A stretch of DNA of 36,171 bases from Bryobacterales bacterium (GCA_020851655.1 JADZCI010000079.1:1-36171), one strand, 5' to 3'; shown: positions 7,765 to 17,008, counted from the first letter of the stretch. Notes: a model not told the origin generated them from the sequence alone. A program made the numbers and translations.

Positions 7765-9633
7765 ATGCACCAACTCTGGCTCATCCCGGCATTTCCGCTC
7801 CTCGGCTTTCTGATTAACGGCATCTTCGGTAAGAAGTTTTCCAAGCGGGCCGTCAGTCTGTTCGCCGTGGGCAGCGTGCTCCTTTCATTTCTGTGGGTCG
7901 TCAAGACGTTGATGGCCATTTCGCCGCTGGAAACGCTCTACACGGAGCATTACTTCACCTGGATTGCCAGCGGCGCTGCCCTGAACATCGGTTTTGATCT
8001 CTCGGTGGACCGCCTGACTTCCGTCATGCTGCTGGTCGTCACCGGAATCGGATCTCTGATACACATCTACGCCACGGGCTACATGGCCCATGAACCCGGT
8101 CCCAACCACGGCGGCTACTACCGTTTCTTCTCCTACCTGAACCTGTTCATGTTCTTCATGCTGATCCTGGTTCTGGCAGCCAATTACCTGCTTCTGTTTG
8201 TCGGCTGGGAGGGCGTCGGTCTGTGCAGTTACCTGCTCATCGGCTTCTACTTCGTCAAGAAGAGCGCGACCAACGCGGGCATCAAGGCGTTTGTGGTGAA
8301 CCGCATCGGAGATTTTGGTTTCTCGCTGGCGATATTCCTGATCTTCATTCAATTCGGCTCACTGGACTTCCAAAAGGTTTTCGCGCAGGCGGGGGGTCTG
8401 GCGGACGAAGTTCAGGCCGGCGTGATCACGGCGACCTGCCTGCTCCTGATGGTCGGCGCGGCGGGAAAGTCGGCGCAGGTTCCCTTATACGTCTGGCTGC
8501 CTGACGCCATGGAAGGCCCAACACCGGTCAGCGCCCTCATCCACGCGGCAACCATGGTGACGGCGGGCGTCTACATGGTGGCGCGCTCGGCCCCGCTGTT
8601 CAACCACGCGCCCATCGCCATGGAAGTGGTCGCGGTGATCGGACTGCTCACCGCCGTCATGGCGGCCACCATCGGGATGACGCAGAACGACATCAAGAAA
8701 GTCTACGCCTACTCCACGGTTTCGCAGCTTGGCTACATGTTCCTGGCTTGCGGCGTGGGCGCCTACTCGGCCGGTATCTACCATGTGATGACGCACGCCT
8801 TCTTCAAGGCGCTGCTCTTCCTTGGCGCCGGATCGGTGATTCACGCGCTCCAAGGCGAGCAGGACCTGCGCAACATGGGCGGGCTGCGTTCCAAGATCCC
8901 GGTGACTTTCCTTACTCTGCTCTGCGCCTCGCTGGCAATTGCGGGATTCCCGTACACGTCGGGCTTCATGAGCAAAGATGAGATTCTCGTGGCGGCTCAT
9001 CATCACTCCCCGGCGATGTTCTGGATCGGTGTTATCACCGCCAGCATGACCGCGTTCTATGTCTGGCGCGCGCTGTTTCTGTGCTTCTTCGGCCGATACC
9101 GCGGGAGTGCTCATCCGCACGAGTCGCCGCTGGTCATCACGCTGCCCCTCGGCGTCCTGGCCCTGCTGTCGATCCTCGGCGGCTTTTTCCGCGTTCCCGT
9201 CTGGCTCGAACCGGTTTTGGGCAAAGCACCGGAAGGCCACGACCCCGCCCTCGTCATCATTTCAGTGGCCGCGGGGCTGATCGGAATCTTCCTGGCCTGG
9301 CTCTTTTATGTCGCCAAACCCGGCCTGCCGGACACGTTCGCCCGGGCTCTCAAAGGCTTGTACACCCTGGTCTACAACAAGTACTTCGTCGACGAAGCGT
9401 ATGACGCAGTGATCATCAGACCCGTGGTCGATGGCTCCCGGACGGTGTTATGGAAGGGGTTCGATGTGGGCGTTGTTGACGGCATCGTCAACGGAGTGGG
9501 CTCGGTCTCTCGCGGAGTTGGCGGAATTCTCAGAACGCTGCAAGGCGGCAGCATCCGCAACTATGCGGCGCTGACCCTGTTGGGCGCCGTCCTGGTGCTG
9601 GCCGCCGTCGCCTTCACGGGAGGTGCGCAATGA
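7765..9633 (+). CDS. nuoL: NADH-quinone oxidoreductase subunit L
   Basis: This is the distal, largest antiporter-like proton-pumping subunit of complex I. The 622-residue protein has an MrpA/NuoL core with the key helix-5 glutamate at E149 (FVGWEGVGLCSYLL), the broken-helix lysine at about K235 (GKSAQVPLYVWLPDAMEGP) and H260 in SALIHAATMV. The C-terminal part (about residues 510-622) has the amphipathic 'piston' region followed by a final helix. The last four bases overlap the nuoM start (ATGA), which indicates translational coupling. Confidence 0.96.
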   Translation: MHQLWLIPAFPLLGFLINGIFGKKFSKRAVSLFAVGSVLLSFLWVVKTLMAISPLETLYTEHYFTWIASGAALNIGFDLSVDRLTSVMLLVVTGIGSLIHIYATGYMAHEPGPNHGGYYRFFSYLNLFMFFMLILVLAANYLLLFVGWEGVGLCSYLLIGFYFVKKSATNAGIKAFVVNRIGDFGFSLAIFLIFIQFGSLDFQKVFAQAGGLADEVQAGVITATCLLLMVGAAGKSAQVPLYVWLPDAMEGPTPVSALIHAATMVTAGVYMVARSAPLFNHAPIAMEVVAVIGLLTAVMAATIGMTQNDIKKVYAYSTVSQLGYMFLACGVGAYSAGIYHVMTHAFFKALLFLGAGSVIHALQGEQDLRNMGGLRSKIPVTFLTLLCASLAIAGFPYTSGFMSKDEILVAAHHHSPAMFWIGVITASMTAFYVWRALFLCFFGRYRGSAHPHESPLVITLPLGVLALLSILGGFFRVPVWLEPVLGKAPEGHDPALVIISVAAGLIGIFLAWLFYVAKPGLPDTFARALKGLYTLVYNKYFVDEAYDAVIIRPVVDGSRTVLWKGFDVGVVDGIVNGVGSVSRGVGGILRTLQGGSIRNYAALTLLGAVLVLAAVAFTGGAQ

Positions 9634-11174
9634 CACTGCTCGACGCGCTCATCGCCATTCCCGCGGCTGGATTCCTGATCACCCTGCTGCTGCCCCGGGA
9701 CAATCCGGGCCTCGTCCGGAACTTCACGCTCTTCGTCTCGCTGGTGGTGTTCCTGCTGTCGCTCGGGCTGATTGGCCCGGTCCAGGAGAATCCCGGCGTC
9801 ATGCACTTTGAAACCAACGTGCCGTGGATAGACTACCCAGCGATTCGCTACCACGTTGGCGTTGACGGGATGAGCCTCTGGCTCATCATCCTGTCCACGT
9901 TGCTGACGCCCATCTGTATCCTGGTCTCCTGGAACTATATACAGAAACGCGTCAAGGAATTCTATGCCTTCCTGCTGCTGCTACTCGCCGGCGTCACCGG
10001 CGTCTTCGTAGCCCTCGACCTGTTCCTGTTCTACGTCTTCTGGGAAGTCTCCCTGGTCCCCATGTATTTCCTGATAGGCGTCTGGGGCCACGACCGGCGC
10101 ATCTACGCCGCTGTGAAATTCTTCCTGTTTACCATGGCGGGCTCGGTGCTGATGCTGGGCGCCATCATCGTGCTGTATCTCAAAGGCGGATCCTTCGACC
10201 TGCCGTTCCTGTTGGATTCCATGGCCAAGGGCGGCCTTGTCCTCAATCCCGGCCAGCAGTTCTGGATGTTCCTGGCGTTCTTTGTGGCCTTTGCGGTGAA
10301 GGTGCCTTTGTTCCCGCTGCACACCTGGTTGCCGGACGCGCATGGCGAAGCGCCCACCGCCGGTTCCATTATGCTCGCCTCGGTCCTGCTCAAACTGGGC
10401 GCCTACGGCTTGGTGCGGGTCTGCCTGCCGCTGTTCCCCCGGGTGGCGCGCGAAAACGCGGATTGGATTATCGGCTTGGCCATCATCGGCATCATTTACG
10501 GCGCGCTGGTCGCCATGGTGCAACCCAACATGAAACGGCTGGTCGCCTACTCTTCGGTCAGCCACCTGGGTTTCGTCGTCCTGGGAATTTTCTCGTTCAC
10601 CCAAATTGGATTGGACGGCGCGGTATACCAGATGCTGAATCACGGCATCTCGACCGGCGCGCTCTTCATGCTGGTGGGGTACCTCTACGAACGGCGCCAC
10701 TCGCTGGAAATCGCCGATTTCGGCGGCGTATCCAGCGTCGCTCCCTGGCTGTCCGTTATGTTCGTGGTCACGACGCTGGCCTCCATCGGACTGCCGCTGC
10801 TCAACAACTTTGTGGGCGAGTACCTCGTGCTGCAGGGCGCGGCGCAGGTGAACTTCACCTATGCGGTTTTCGCCGCTATCGGAGTGATCCTCTCGGCGTG
10901 TTACATGCTCTGGCTGGTCCAGCGGACGTTCTATGGAGAGACGCCCCACGAGGTGGCGCATCACATGAAAGACTTCAACGCCCGGGAGTGGGCCACCATG
11001 CTGCCCCTGCTGGCCCTGATGGTCTGGATGGGAGTCTACTCGCAGAGTTTCATTCCCGCGATCACCGCCAGCAACAGCCGGACTCTGGACATGACCCGCC
11101 AGTCCGCCGTGGCCTCGCAGCCCCAAGCCCCAGGGCCGCTGGCGCGGCTCAAGGAGATTTTCCATGTCCGGTAA
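9630..11174 (+). CDS. nuoM: NADH-quinone oxidoreductase subunit M
   Basis: This is an antiporter-like proton-pumping membrane subunit with about 14 helices in 514 residues. Key residues are E139 in YVFWEVSLVPMYFLIG, K224 in FAVKVPLFPLHTWLPDAH and the adjacent H231. The segment LKLGAYGLVRVCLPLFP and the later YSSVSHLGFVVLGIFS are standard for NuoM. The start ATG overlaps the nuoL stop, and the last 11 bases overlap the nuoN start. No truncation or frame problem is seen. Confidence 0.96.
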   Translation: MTLLDALIAIPAAGFLITLLLPRDNPGLVRNFTLFVSLVVFLLSLGLIGPVQENPGVMHFETNVPWIDYPAIRYHVGVDGMSLWLIILSTLLTPICILVSWNYIQKRVKEFYAFLLLLLAGVTGVFVALDLFLFYVFWEVSLVPMYFLIGVWGHDRRIYAAVKFFLFTMAGSVLMLGAIIVLYLKGGSFDLPFLLDSMAKGGLVLNPGQQFWMFLAFFVAFAVKVPLFPLHTWLPDAHGEAPTAGSIMLASVLLKLGAYGLVRVCLPLFPRVARENADWIIGLAIIGIIYGALVAMVQPNMKRLVAYSSVSHLGFVVLGIFSFTQIGLDGAVYQMLNHGISTGALFMLVGYLYERRHSLEIADFGGVSSVAPWLSVMFVVTTLASIGLPLLNNFVGEYLVLQGAAQVNFTYAVFAAIGVILSACYMLWLVQRTFYGETPHEVAHHMKDFNAREWATMLPLLALMVWMGVYSQSFIPAITASNSRTLDMTRQSAVASQPQAPGPLARLKEIFHVR

Positions 11175-12630
11175 CTTCGAACCTACCGGGGCGGAACTGC
11201 TTCGCTTTCTCCCCGAGATCGTCCTCACGCTCGCCGCGACGTTCCTGATGGTTCTGGAGCCGTTAACCGACCGCGGCGCCAAACGGGCGCTTCCAGCGAT
11301 AGCGCTACTGGGGCTGGTTGTGGCTCTCTTTAGCGCCATCATGGCGCAGGCGCAGCCGGGCCTGGCCTTCTCCGGGATGATCGTCGTCGATGGGTTCACC
11401 ACCTTCTTTCGCGTCCTGGTCATCGCCATCGGCATATTGACCATCCTGATCTCGACCAATTACCTGCGGCAGGAAGGCTCCGAAGGCGGCGAGTATTACG
11501 CGCTGCTGCTGTTCTCGATCGCCGGGCAGTGCATCATGATTGCCGCCAACGAACTCATCATCCTGTTCATCGGCCTGGAAGCCTCCTCCATTGCGACCTA
11601 CATCATGGCCGGCTACCTGCGCGACGACAAGCGCAACAACGAAGCCGCGCTCAAGTACTTTCTGCTGGGATCGTTTGCCACCGCATTCCTCCTCTACGGT
11701 ATTGCCTGGACGTACGGGCTGACTGGAACCACGAATCTCAGCCGCGTCCGGGAAGTTCTTCTCAGCCCGGCGTCCCCCGACACTTTCCTCATCAGCATCG
11801 CCGCCGGATTGATGTTTGTGGGATTCGCTTTCAAGGTTTCGGCGGCGCCGTTCCAGATGTGGGCGCCCGACGTATACCAGGGAGCGCCCGCCCCGGTCAG
11901 CGGGTTCATGTCCGCGGGCCCCAAAGCGGCCGCGTTCGCCGTGCTTCTGCGCGTCTTCCTGACCGCTTTCGAGCCGGTCAAAGAGCGCTGGGAACCCCTG
12001 CTGTGGTGGTCCGCGCTGGCGACCATGATCATCGGCAACTTCGCCGCGCTCCGCCAGGGCAACATCAAGCGCCTTCTCGCCTATAGCTCGATTGCACACG
12101 CCGGCTACGTCATGGTGGCCGTGACCGCGCATTCGGAAATCGGCACCACCGCCGCCATGTTCTACCTGGCTGCTTACGCGCTGACCAACCTGGGGGCCTT
12201 CGCGCTGGTGACCCACGTCGCCCGCCACAATGAGCGCTACGTCGAGGTGAATGACTTTGCCGGCCTGGGACAGCGCCAGCCGGTCACCGCGGCCTTGCTG
12301 ACCGTGTTTCTGCTTTCGCTCATCGGCGTCCCGCTCACCGCCGGGTTCTTTGGCAAGTTCTACATCTTCCGCGCCGCGCTCGACTCGAACCTCGTGTGGC
12401 TGACGATCCTCGGTCTGTTGAACAGCGCGCTGGCCGCCTACTATTACCTGCGCATCATCGTCGTCATGTACATGCAGCCGCCCAGCGAGACGGAAGAAGA
12501 CGACCTGTTGCCCATGTCCGCCGGGATTCAATTCACCGCGTGGTTTACCGCCGCCGCCGTCATTGTGTTGGGGGTTTACCCGTCGCTGGTGCTCGACTTT
12601 GCGGGGCGGTCAGCGGCCCTGCTCCGGTAA
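11164..12630 (+). CDS. nuoN: NADH-quinone oxidoreductase subunit N
   Basis: This is the third antiporter-like subunit and the last gene of the operon. In 488 residues it shows E139 (FIGLEASSIATYIMAGY), K224 (FAFKVSAAPFQMWAPDVYQG) and the YSSIAHAGYVMV helix. The C-terminus is short and hydrophobic. The start overlaps nuoM by 11 bases with AAGGAG in the overlap acting as ribosome-binding site. The stop lies only 10 bases from the stop of the converging minus-strand gene, and I see no obvious hairpin with a T-run between them. Confidence 0.96.
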   Translation: MSGNFEPTGAELLRFLPEIVLTLAATFLMVLEPLTDRGAKRALPAIALLGLVVALFSAIMAQAQPGLAFSGMIVVDGFTTFFRVLVIAIGILTILISTNYLRQEGSEGGEYYALLLFSIAGQCIMIAANELIILFIGLEASSIATYIMAGYLRDDKRNNEAALKYFLLGSFATAFLLYGIAWTYGLTGTTNLSRVREVLLSPASPDTFLISIAAGLMFVGFAFKVSAAPFQMWAPDVYQGAPAPVSGFMSAGPKAAAFAVLLRVFLTAFEPVKERWEPLLWWSALATMIIGNFAALRQGNIKRLLAYSSIAHAGYVMVAVTAHSEIGTTAAMFYLAAYALTNLGAFALVTHVARHNERYVEVNDFAGLGQRQPVTAALLTVFLLSLIGVPLTAGFFGKFYIFRAALDSNLVWLTILGLLNSALAAYYYLRIIVVMYMQPPSETEEDDLLPMSAGIQFTAWFTAAAVIVLGVYPSLVLDFAGRSAALLR

Positions 12631-12640
12631 TCGCGCGGCG

Positions 12641-14395
12641 TTAGTAGTTGTAAATGAAATCGACCTTGTTGAACAACACCCACAGGAGGTTCTCGGCGGC
12701 CTGCTGCCGCGGGCCCTTCCGCAGGACCTCCAAGGCTGCCGCCTTCTCGGCCTCGGCCGGCGGCCGCGAGAGCACGGTCAGGTAGAAGCTGTCGACCAGC
12801 GCGCCGTCATCTCTGCCGGCGAGGCTGCGGGCAACGTAATTCGGTTCCTTCCCATCCGGCCCGCCGTTGTTGGCGGTACGTGTCCGGTTCACGACAAACG
12901 TGTGATTCATCAGGCTGAGCGCCTGCAAAACCGATCCATCGTCCCGCCGCGGCTGATCCTCGCGGTTCCCTCGCAGGAATGAATCCAGGAACTGCGTCAC
13001 GCGTCCTCCACCGTCGGGGAGGCCACGCGGTTCTGGCAACTGCATGGCCCAGCGGACCGGACCGAACTGCCGCACATTGTACGACGGGATCACGTTGCTG
13101 GCCTGCGCAATCGCGTCGTGGATCTCTTCGCCCCACAGGCGGCGCGGCCGGTGGCGGGCAAACAGCGGCTCCCATGCCGGATTCCACTCGCCTTCGTAGC
13201 GGGACGAAAGCTGATAGGTGTCCGAGGTGGTGATTTCCCGCATCAATCCACGCAGGTCATAGCCGGAGACGATGAAGTCCTGCGCCAGCGCATTGAGCAA
13301 CCGCGCGTTGGTTGGCTGAAGCGTCCATGGCGCCGGAGGCGGATTGTCAGGATCGAGCCGCGCCAGGTCGAACTGGTTGACCGGCTCGACGATTCCACTG
13401 TTAAAGAACGCCGCCCAGACGTAGTTCACCGCCGCCCGCGCAAACTGGAAGTCGCCGGTGATCTTGCGCGCCAGCGCCGCCCGGTATGTCTCACCCGGTT
13501 GCGGCCCTTCCCCGTTTAGGTACTTTGGCGCCACGACGGCGGTCGCGGCGCACCTCTCGCCCGCGGCGGGAACCGCCCCGCCGGCGCACCGCGCCGGACG
13601 GTTGCCCGTCGTCGTGTTCAGGGTGTAGTCGTTGCGAAAACGGGCGGCATTATCGTTAACGGTCCAGTAGTAACGATTGTTCTGGTCCGGCAGGCGCTCG
13701 CGCGTCATGGCCGTACGGGAAAAGAACGATGCCACGCCCCACGCATCGGTGCGCCTCATGTTCTTGCCCCACAGGCTCAGCGAATCCAGGTGGCCGGCGC
13801 CGTTGTGGCACAGCAGACAGTTCAGGTGTGAGACGCCCAGAAATGTCTCGAAAGTGTTCACCGCCTGCTGATCCCAAATGTCCTGTTGCGGTCCGCCGGT
13901 GACAAAGCCCCCAACCAGCCAGTTCAATTCGCCTTGTTCCCACGAATTGCCGCCGTCGGCCGCGATCAGTTCGCGGGCCATCACATCGTACGGTTTGTTC
14001 GCCGCGATCGATTTCCTGATATAGGCATAGAAGACATTGCGGCCTTCTTCAAACCGGGTTACCTGATCCGTTCGCGCCGTGTTCCGCAGCAGGTCGCCGA
14101 AGAACATCGTCCACTTGTCGGCAAACTCAGGGGACGCCAGCAACTCATCAATGAGCCGGGCTCGTTTACCGGCGTCTGAATCGCTGGTAAATGCAATGAC
14201 ACGCTCCGTGGTGGGGATCCGTCCCGTGAGGTCGAGCGTGACCCTCCGGATGAACTCGAAGTCGGTCGTCTTGGGCGCCGCGGTGACCCCGGCATTGGCC
14301 AGTTCCTGATTCACGTTCCGGTCGATGGTGTTGTCCGCGGCGCTGGCCGCAAGAGCCAGCGGCAAGAGGAAAGCGAAGCCATGAATCCGTTTCAT
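12641..14395 (-). CDS. Secreted DUF1549/DUF1553 protein with one haem c motif
   Basis: The protein fits the PSCyt2 (DUF1549) plus PSD1 (DUF1553) architecture common in Planctomycetota and Acidobacteriota. I start it at ATG 14395 because this gives a signal peptide (MKRIHGFAFLLPLALAASAA); a longer frame adds 43 non-conserved residues. The DUF1549 part (about 21-210) has FIRRVTLDLTGRIPT and a CLLCH motif at residues 193-197, which could bind one covalent haem c. The DUF1553 part (about 330-580) has LRGLMREITTSDTYQLSS and LQALSLMNHTFV. Total is 584 residues. The family's biochemical role is not established. It is usually paired with a DUF1501 gene, which is absent here; its upstream partner is the DUF6807 gene 97 bases away. 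Confidence 0.85.
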   Translation of the reverse strand: MKRIHGFAFLLPLALAASAADNTIDRNVNQELANAGVTAAPKTTDFEFIRRVTLDLTGRIPTTERVIAFTSDSDAGKRARLIDELLASPEFADKWTMFFGDLLRNTARTDQVTRFEEGRNVFYAYIRKSIAANKPYDVMARELIAADGGNSWEQGELNWLVGGFVTGGPQQDIWDQQAVNTFETFLGVSHLNCLLCHNGAGHLDSLSLWGKNMRRTDAWGVASFFSRTAMTRERLPDQNNRYYWTVNDNAARFRNDYTLNTTTGNRPARCAGGAVPAAGERCAATAVVAPKYLNGEGPQPGETYRAALARKITGDFQFARAAVNYVWAAFFNSGIVEPVNQFDLARLDPDNPPPAPWTLQPTNARLLNALAQDFIVSGYDLRGLMREITTSDTYQLSSRYEGEWNPAWEPLFARHRPRRLWGEEIHDAIAQASNVIPSYNVRQFGPVRWAMQLPEPRGLPDGGGRVTQFLDSFLRGNREDQPRRDDGSVLQALSLMNHTFVVNRTRTANNGGPDGKEPNYVARSLAGRDDGALVDSFYLTVLSRPPAEAEKAAALEVLRKGPRQQAAENLLWVLFNKVDFIYNY

Positions 14396-14492
14396 CGTTG
14401 AAGTCCAGTACCCTCTTGACGGGGCGCTCCGCGCCGGGATTACCGGAAATCGACCCGCACCGCCATGCACAGGCTTCGGACACGCGCCAGGC

Positions 14493-15410
14493 TTACTCTT
14501 GAGCGGCATACACCCTGTACGCATCGGCCAGATTGACGCCAGCCGGATGGATCAGCACGCGATAACGCAGCCGCAAGACTTCGCGCGGCTTCAGAGTCAG
14601 GCTGCCATCGCGGGTCTTATCGTTCAAGAAATCGTGTTCCCCAAACGGGTTGGCTGCAAACAATCCGTAATCGCGGGCGTGCCAGTACGTCGGATGGCGG
14701 AAGTTCCGCGGGTGATCGAAGATGGCAATGCCCAGTTTTTCGCCATCCAGTTCGCCGGCGTAGTCCACCCACTCCGACCGCTTGCCCCAGACGTTCTTCA
14801 TCCCCGTGGCGCCGGAGGCGTTCACCATGTGGCCCGTGCCGGACTTCTCGGTCAGCTTGTCCGCCAATCGTATGGCGAAGAAGCCTTCTTTTGTATCGCC
14901 CCATTTCACCGTGTCGATGGCGGTGAAGGTCACGTCGAAATCGATGCCGCGCGCCGTCGAATCACCGGAAAACGCCATGGTCCGGTCTTCGGTCAGCAGC
15001 GGCTTGCCGTCCGGCTTGCGCCACTCGAAAACCGCATGAATGGTGTTGCCCTTGACGGTGGGTTCGCCCAGCGGCACGATGCGCCCGCTTTCTTCCGGCT
15101 TATAGCCCGGTTCGTTCATCCAGAAATTAACGCCGCTTACCTCACCGTGAGTGATCCAGAGTCCCCGGTGATGCGGGTGGTCGCGCGACTCGCCGGCCAC
15201 CTGCTCCATTGGGAATCTCCTCGTAACCACCTTGCCCGATGCCGCCGTCAACGGATGCAGGTAGGGCTTTGGCGCATCGCCACCCCAGTAGAATGTGGTG
15301 AACGGCTGACCCTTGATCCGGACGACGATGCGGCCGGCCTGCTTCTCGAATTTCACCTGGGCCGCCACCGGGACGGCGCACATGAGAGCGATTATGGCGA
15401 TACGATTCAT
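14493..15410 (-). CDS. Secreted DUF6807 (PmoA-like) family protein
   Basis: The 305-residue protein begins with a clear signal peptide (MNRIAIIALMCAVPVAAQ), which is why I use ATG 15410 and not an in-frame ATG 14 codons upstream. The block DHPHHRGLWITHGEVSGVNFW at about 77-97 is the hallmark of the family that Pfam once named 'methane oxygenase PmoA', now DUF6807. That name is misleading: nothing here suggests methane oxidation. Later conserved pieces are FAIRLADKLTEKSG and FDHPRNFRHPTYWHARDYGLFAANPFG. Members often sit in carbohydrate-use loci, so a sugar-binding or carbohydrate-active role is plausible but unproven. It is divergent from tatA with 45 bases between them and probably cotranscribed with the DUF1549/1553 gene. 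Confidence 0.8.
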   Translation of the reverse strand: MNRIAIIALMCAVPVAAQVKFEKQAGRIVVRIKGQPFTTFYWGGDAPKPYLHPLTAASGKVVTRRFPMEQVAGESRDHPHHRGLWITHGEVSGVNFWMNEPGYKPEESGRIVPLGEPTVKGNTIHAVFEWRKPDGKPLLTEDRTMAFSGDSTARGIDFDVTFTAIDTVKWGDTKEGFFAIRLADKLTEKSGTGHMVNASGATGMKNVWGKRSEWVDYAGELDGEKLGIAIFDHPRNFRHPTYWHARDYGLFAANPFGEHDFLNDKTRDGSLTLKPREVLRLRYRVLIHPAGVNLADAYRVYAAQE

Positions 15411-15455
15411 TTCGAGCAGTAGGGTATCATAAGGATCAGGAATTGTAGGCATCTC
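15411..15455. promoter_or_regulatory. Short divergent intergenic region with a shared -10-like element
   Basis: Only 45 bases separate the start codons of the PmoA-like gene (minus) and tatA (plus). TATCATA at 15425-15431 reads as TATCAT on plus and TATGAT on minus, so the same bases could serve as -10 in both directions. I see no convincing -35 on either side. This is a weak inference from sequence only. Confidence 0.3.
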
Positions 15456-15980
15456 ATGTTTGGATTGGGCTGGCAGGAGACAGTTGTCATATTCGTGTTG
15501 GCACTGCTCCTTTTCGGACCGAAGAAGTTGCCCGAACTGGGCAAGAACCTGGCGAAAGCCCTGGGCGAATTCCGCCGTGCTTCCAATGAGTTGAAGGACA
15601 CATGGCAGCGCGAAATGGCCGCGGTCGAACGCGAAACCCAGGACCTCAAACGCGAGGCGGAATCACTTGGCACGACTGTCGCCTCAGCCACCAGCACCAC
15701 CGATCCGGCCTACAACTACGACTACAACTACGAATACGGGGGCTATGGCTACCCCGATTCATCCACGACCGAGCCAACCACTCAAGGCGCGGCGGCTGAA
15801 GATGGATCCGCCGTCCCGACACCCACGACCCCGGAGGGCGTCGTTCCGTCGTCTGACGCGGGCGAGAGCCAGAACTTCGAGGCCGCGGGCGGTGTGAGTG
15901 ATCCGATTGCCGCAGCCGAACCCGCCAAGGCGCCTTCAGAGCCTGCGCCCGCACCCGAGGCGACAACGGCGACTCGGTAG
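15456..15980 (+). CDS. tatA: Sec-independent protein translocase TatA/TatB-like protein
   Basis: This is a single-span membrane protein of the twin-arginine export system. Residues 1-20 form the transmembrane helix (MFGLGWQETVVIFVLALLLF), followed by the hinge GPKKLPELGKNLAKALGEFR and an amphipathic or coiled-coil helix to about residue 70. Glu at position 8 and the GP hinge are TatB-like, while FG and ELG are TatA-like, so it may serve both roles. The tail (about 80-174) is low in complexity: first a Tyr/Asn/Gly-rich stretch (residues about 85-102, alternating YN, YD and YE), then Pro/Ala/Thr-rich. tatC follows after 11 bases. Confidence 0.9.
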   Translation: MFGLGWQETVVIFVLALLLFGPKKLPELGKNLAKALGEFRRASNELKDTWQREMAAVERETQDLKREAESLGTTVASATSTTDPAYNYDYNYEYGGYGYPDSSTTEPTTQGAAAEDGSAVPTPTTPEGVVPSSDAGESQNFEAAGGVSDPIAAAEPAKAPSEPAPAPEATTATR

Positions 15981-15991
15981 TTCCGTACTGA

Positions 15992-16987
15992 ATGGCAGAA
16001 GATTCGACCCCAGAAAAGGAAGAGCAGAAACAGCTTGCCCGGCCGGCCGAAACCGCCGTCGAAGTCAGCAAGCCTGCGCCGCCCCCTGTCGAGGAGGATG
16101 ACCAGGAAGACGAGGGCATGCTGCGGATGTCGTTCCTCGACCACCTCGAGGAACTCCGCACCCGGCTCATTCGCATCGTTCTGGGCGTTGTGGTCGCCTT
16201 CGGGCTGTGCATCTATTTCACGAACGATCTTTGGAATGCCGTCCGCCAGCCCGCCGCCGCCGCGCTCACCCAGCTCGGCTACAAGCCGGACCTGGCTGCA
16301 CTGACTCCCACTGAAGCGTTTAGCATCGTCTGGATCAAATTGCCGCTGCTGGCGGCTCTGTTTGTCGCCGCGCCCTGGGTGCTGTACCAGGTTTGGGCGT
16401 TCATCGCACCCGGACTCTACAAGCGTGAGCGCCGCTGGGCGACCCCGTTCATCTTCGTTTGCTCCGCGCTGTTTATCTTAGGAGGATTGTTCGCCTATTT
16501 CGTGGCGTTCCGGTTCGGCTTGGTGTTCCTGTTGGGCATCAGCGGTCCGGAAGTCGGGATTACCCCGGTGATTTCCATCACCGAGTACTTCGATCTCTTC
16601 GTCAACGTCATCCTGGGAGTGGCGATCGTATTTGAGTTGCCCGTCCTGATCTTCTTTCTGGCGCTGCTGCGCGTGGTAACACCGAGCTTCCTGCTGCGCC
16701 ATTCCCGCTATGCCATCCTGCTGATCGTGATCGCCGCGGCGATCATCACGCCCACTCCCGACGTGGTGAACCTGACCATCTTCGCCGCGCCCATGATTCT
16801 GCTTTACTTCCTCGGCGTGTTCGGCGCCTACCTGCTGGAGTTGTCGCGCGAGGGCAAAAGGGTCTGGCCGATCGTGGTGCTTGTGGCGATCTCGCTGATC
16901 CTGGTGGGTTCGGCGGGGTCCATTTGGATGCTCGTCGCCAAGCGTGGTTACCACTTCATCCAAAACTGGCCCTTCCTTGTGCGCTAA
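15992..16987 (+). CDS. tatC: Sec-independent protein translocase TatC
   Basis: TatC is the six-helix core receptor that recognises twin-arginine signal peptides in the inner membrane. The family motifs are FLDHLEELRTRL (about residues 48-59) before helix 1, then APWVLYQVWAFIAPGLYKRER and the later PVLIFFLALLRVV. The 331-residue length exceeds the usual 240-280 because of an acidic, proline-rich N-terminal extension of about 45 residues. The ATG at 15992 is used because the frame is open there and couples closely to tatA, but a start near M43 (GMLRMSFLDH) cannot be excluded. A Tat substrate candidate, the Gfo/Idh protein at 31511, is in the same window. Confidence 0.95.
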   Translation: MAEDSTPEKEEQKQLARPAETAVEVSKPAPPPVEEDDQEDEGMLRMSFLDHLEELRTRLIRIVLGVVVAFGLCIYFTNDLWNAVRQPAAAALTQLGYKPDLAALTPTEAFSIVWIKLPLLAALFVAAPWVLYQVWAFIAPGLYKRERRWATPFIFVCSALFILGGLFAYFVAFRFGLVFLLGISGPEVGITPVISITEYFDLFVNVILGVAIVFELPVLIFFLALLRVVTPSFLLRHSRYAILLIVIAAAIITPTPDVVNLTIFAAPMILLYFLGVFGAYLLELSREGKRVWPIVVLVAISLILVGSAGSIWMLVAKRGYHFIQNWPFLVR

Positions 16988-16991
16988 GCTA

Positions 16992-17008
16992 AAGCGCGCT
17001 CAGCGCTT
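16992..17008. terminator. Small hairpin between converging tatC and methyltransferase genes
   Basis: AAGCGC and GCGCTT form a perfect 6-bp stem around a 5-base loop. It lies just after the tatC stop and over the stop codon of the converging minus-strand gene. The flanking A and T residues could make it a weak bidirectional terminator, but there is no long T-run. Confidence 0.3.

Noticed and set aside
9981..11459. 492-codon open frame on minus opposite nuoM and the start of nuoN
   Set aside because: It is antisense to strongly conserved NuoM/NuoN codons, has a low-complexity H/Q/R/D-rich composition and resembles no family. Long antisense frames are expected in GC-rich DNA.
11305..12531. 408-codon open frame on minus opposite nuoN
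   Set aside because: Shadow of nuoN: Gly/Gln/Glu/His-rich with no recognisable motif or start signal.
14493..15410. Particulate methane monooxygenase subunit, from the old PmoA family name
   Set aside because: The protein is a soluble secreted protein without the multiple membrane helices of true PmoA; the family name is a historical misnomer.
14499..15422. 307-codon plus frame opposite the DUF6807 gene
   Set aside because: Shadow of the minus-strand gene, which has the DHPHHRG motif and a signal peptide.
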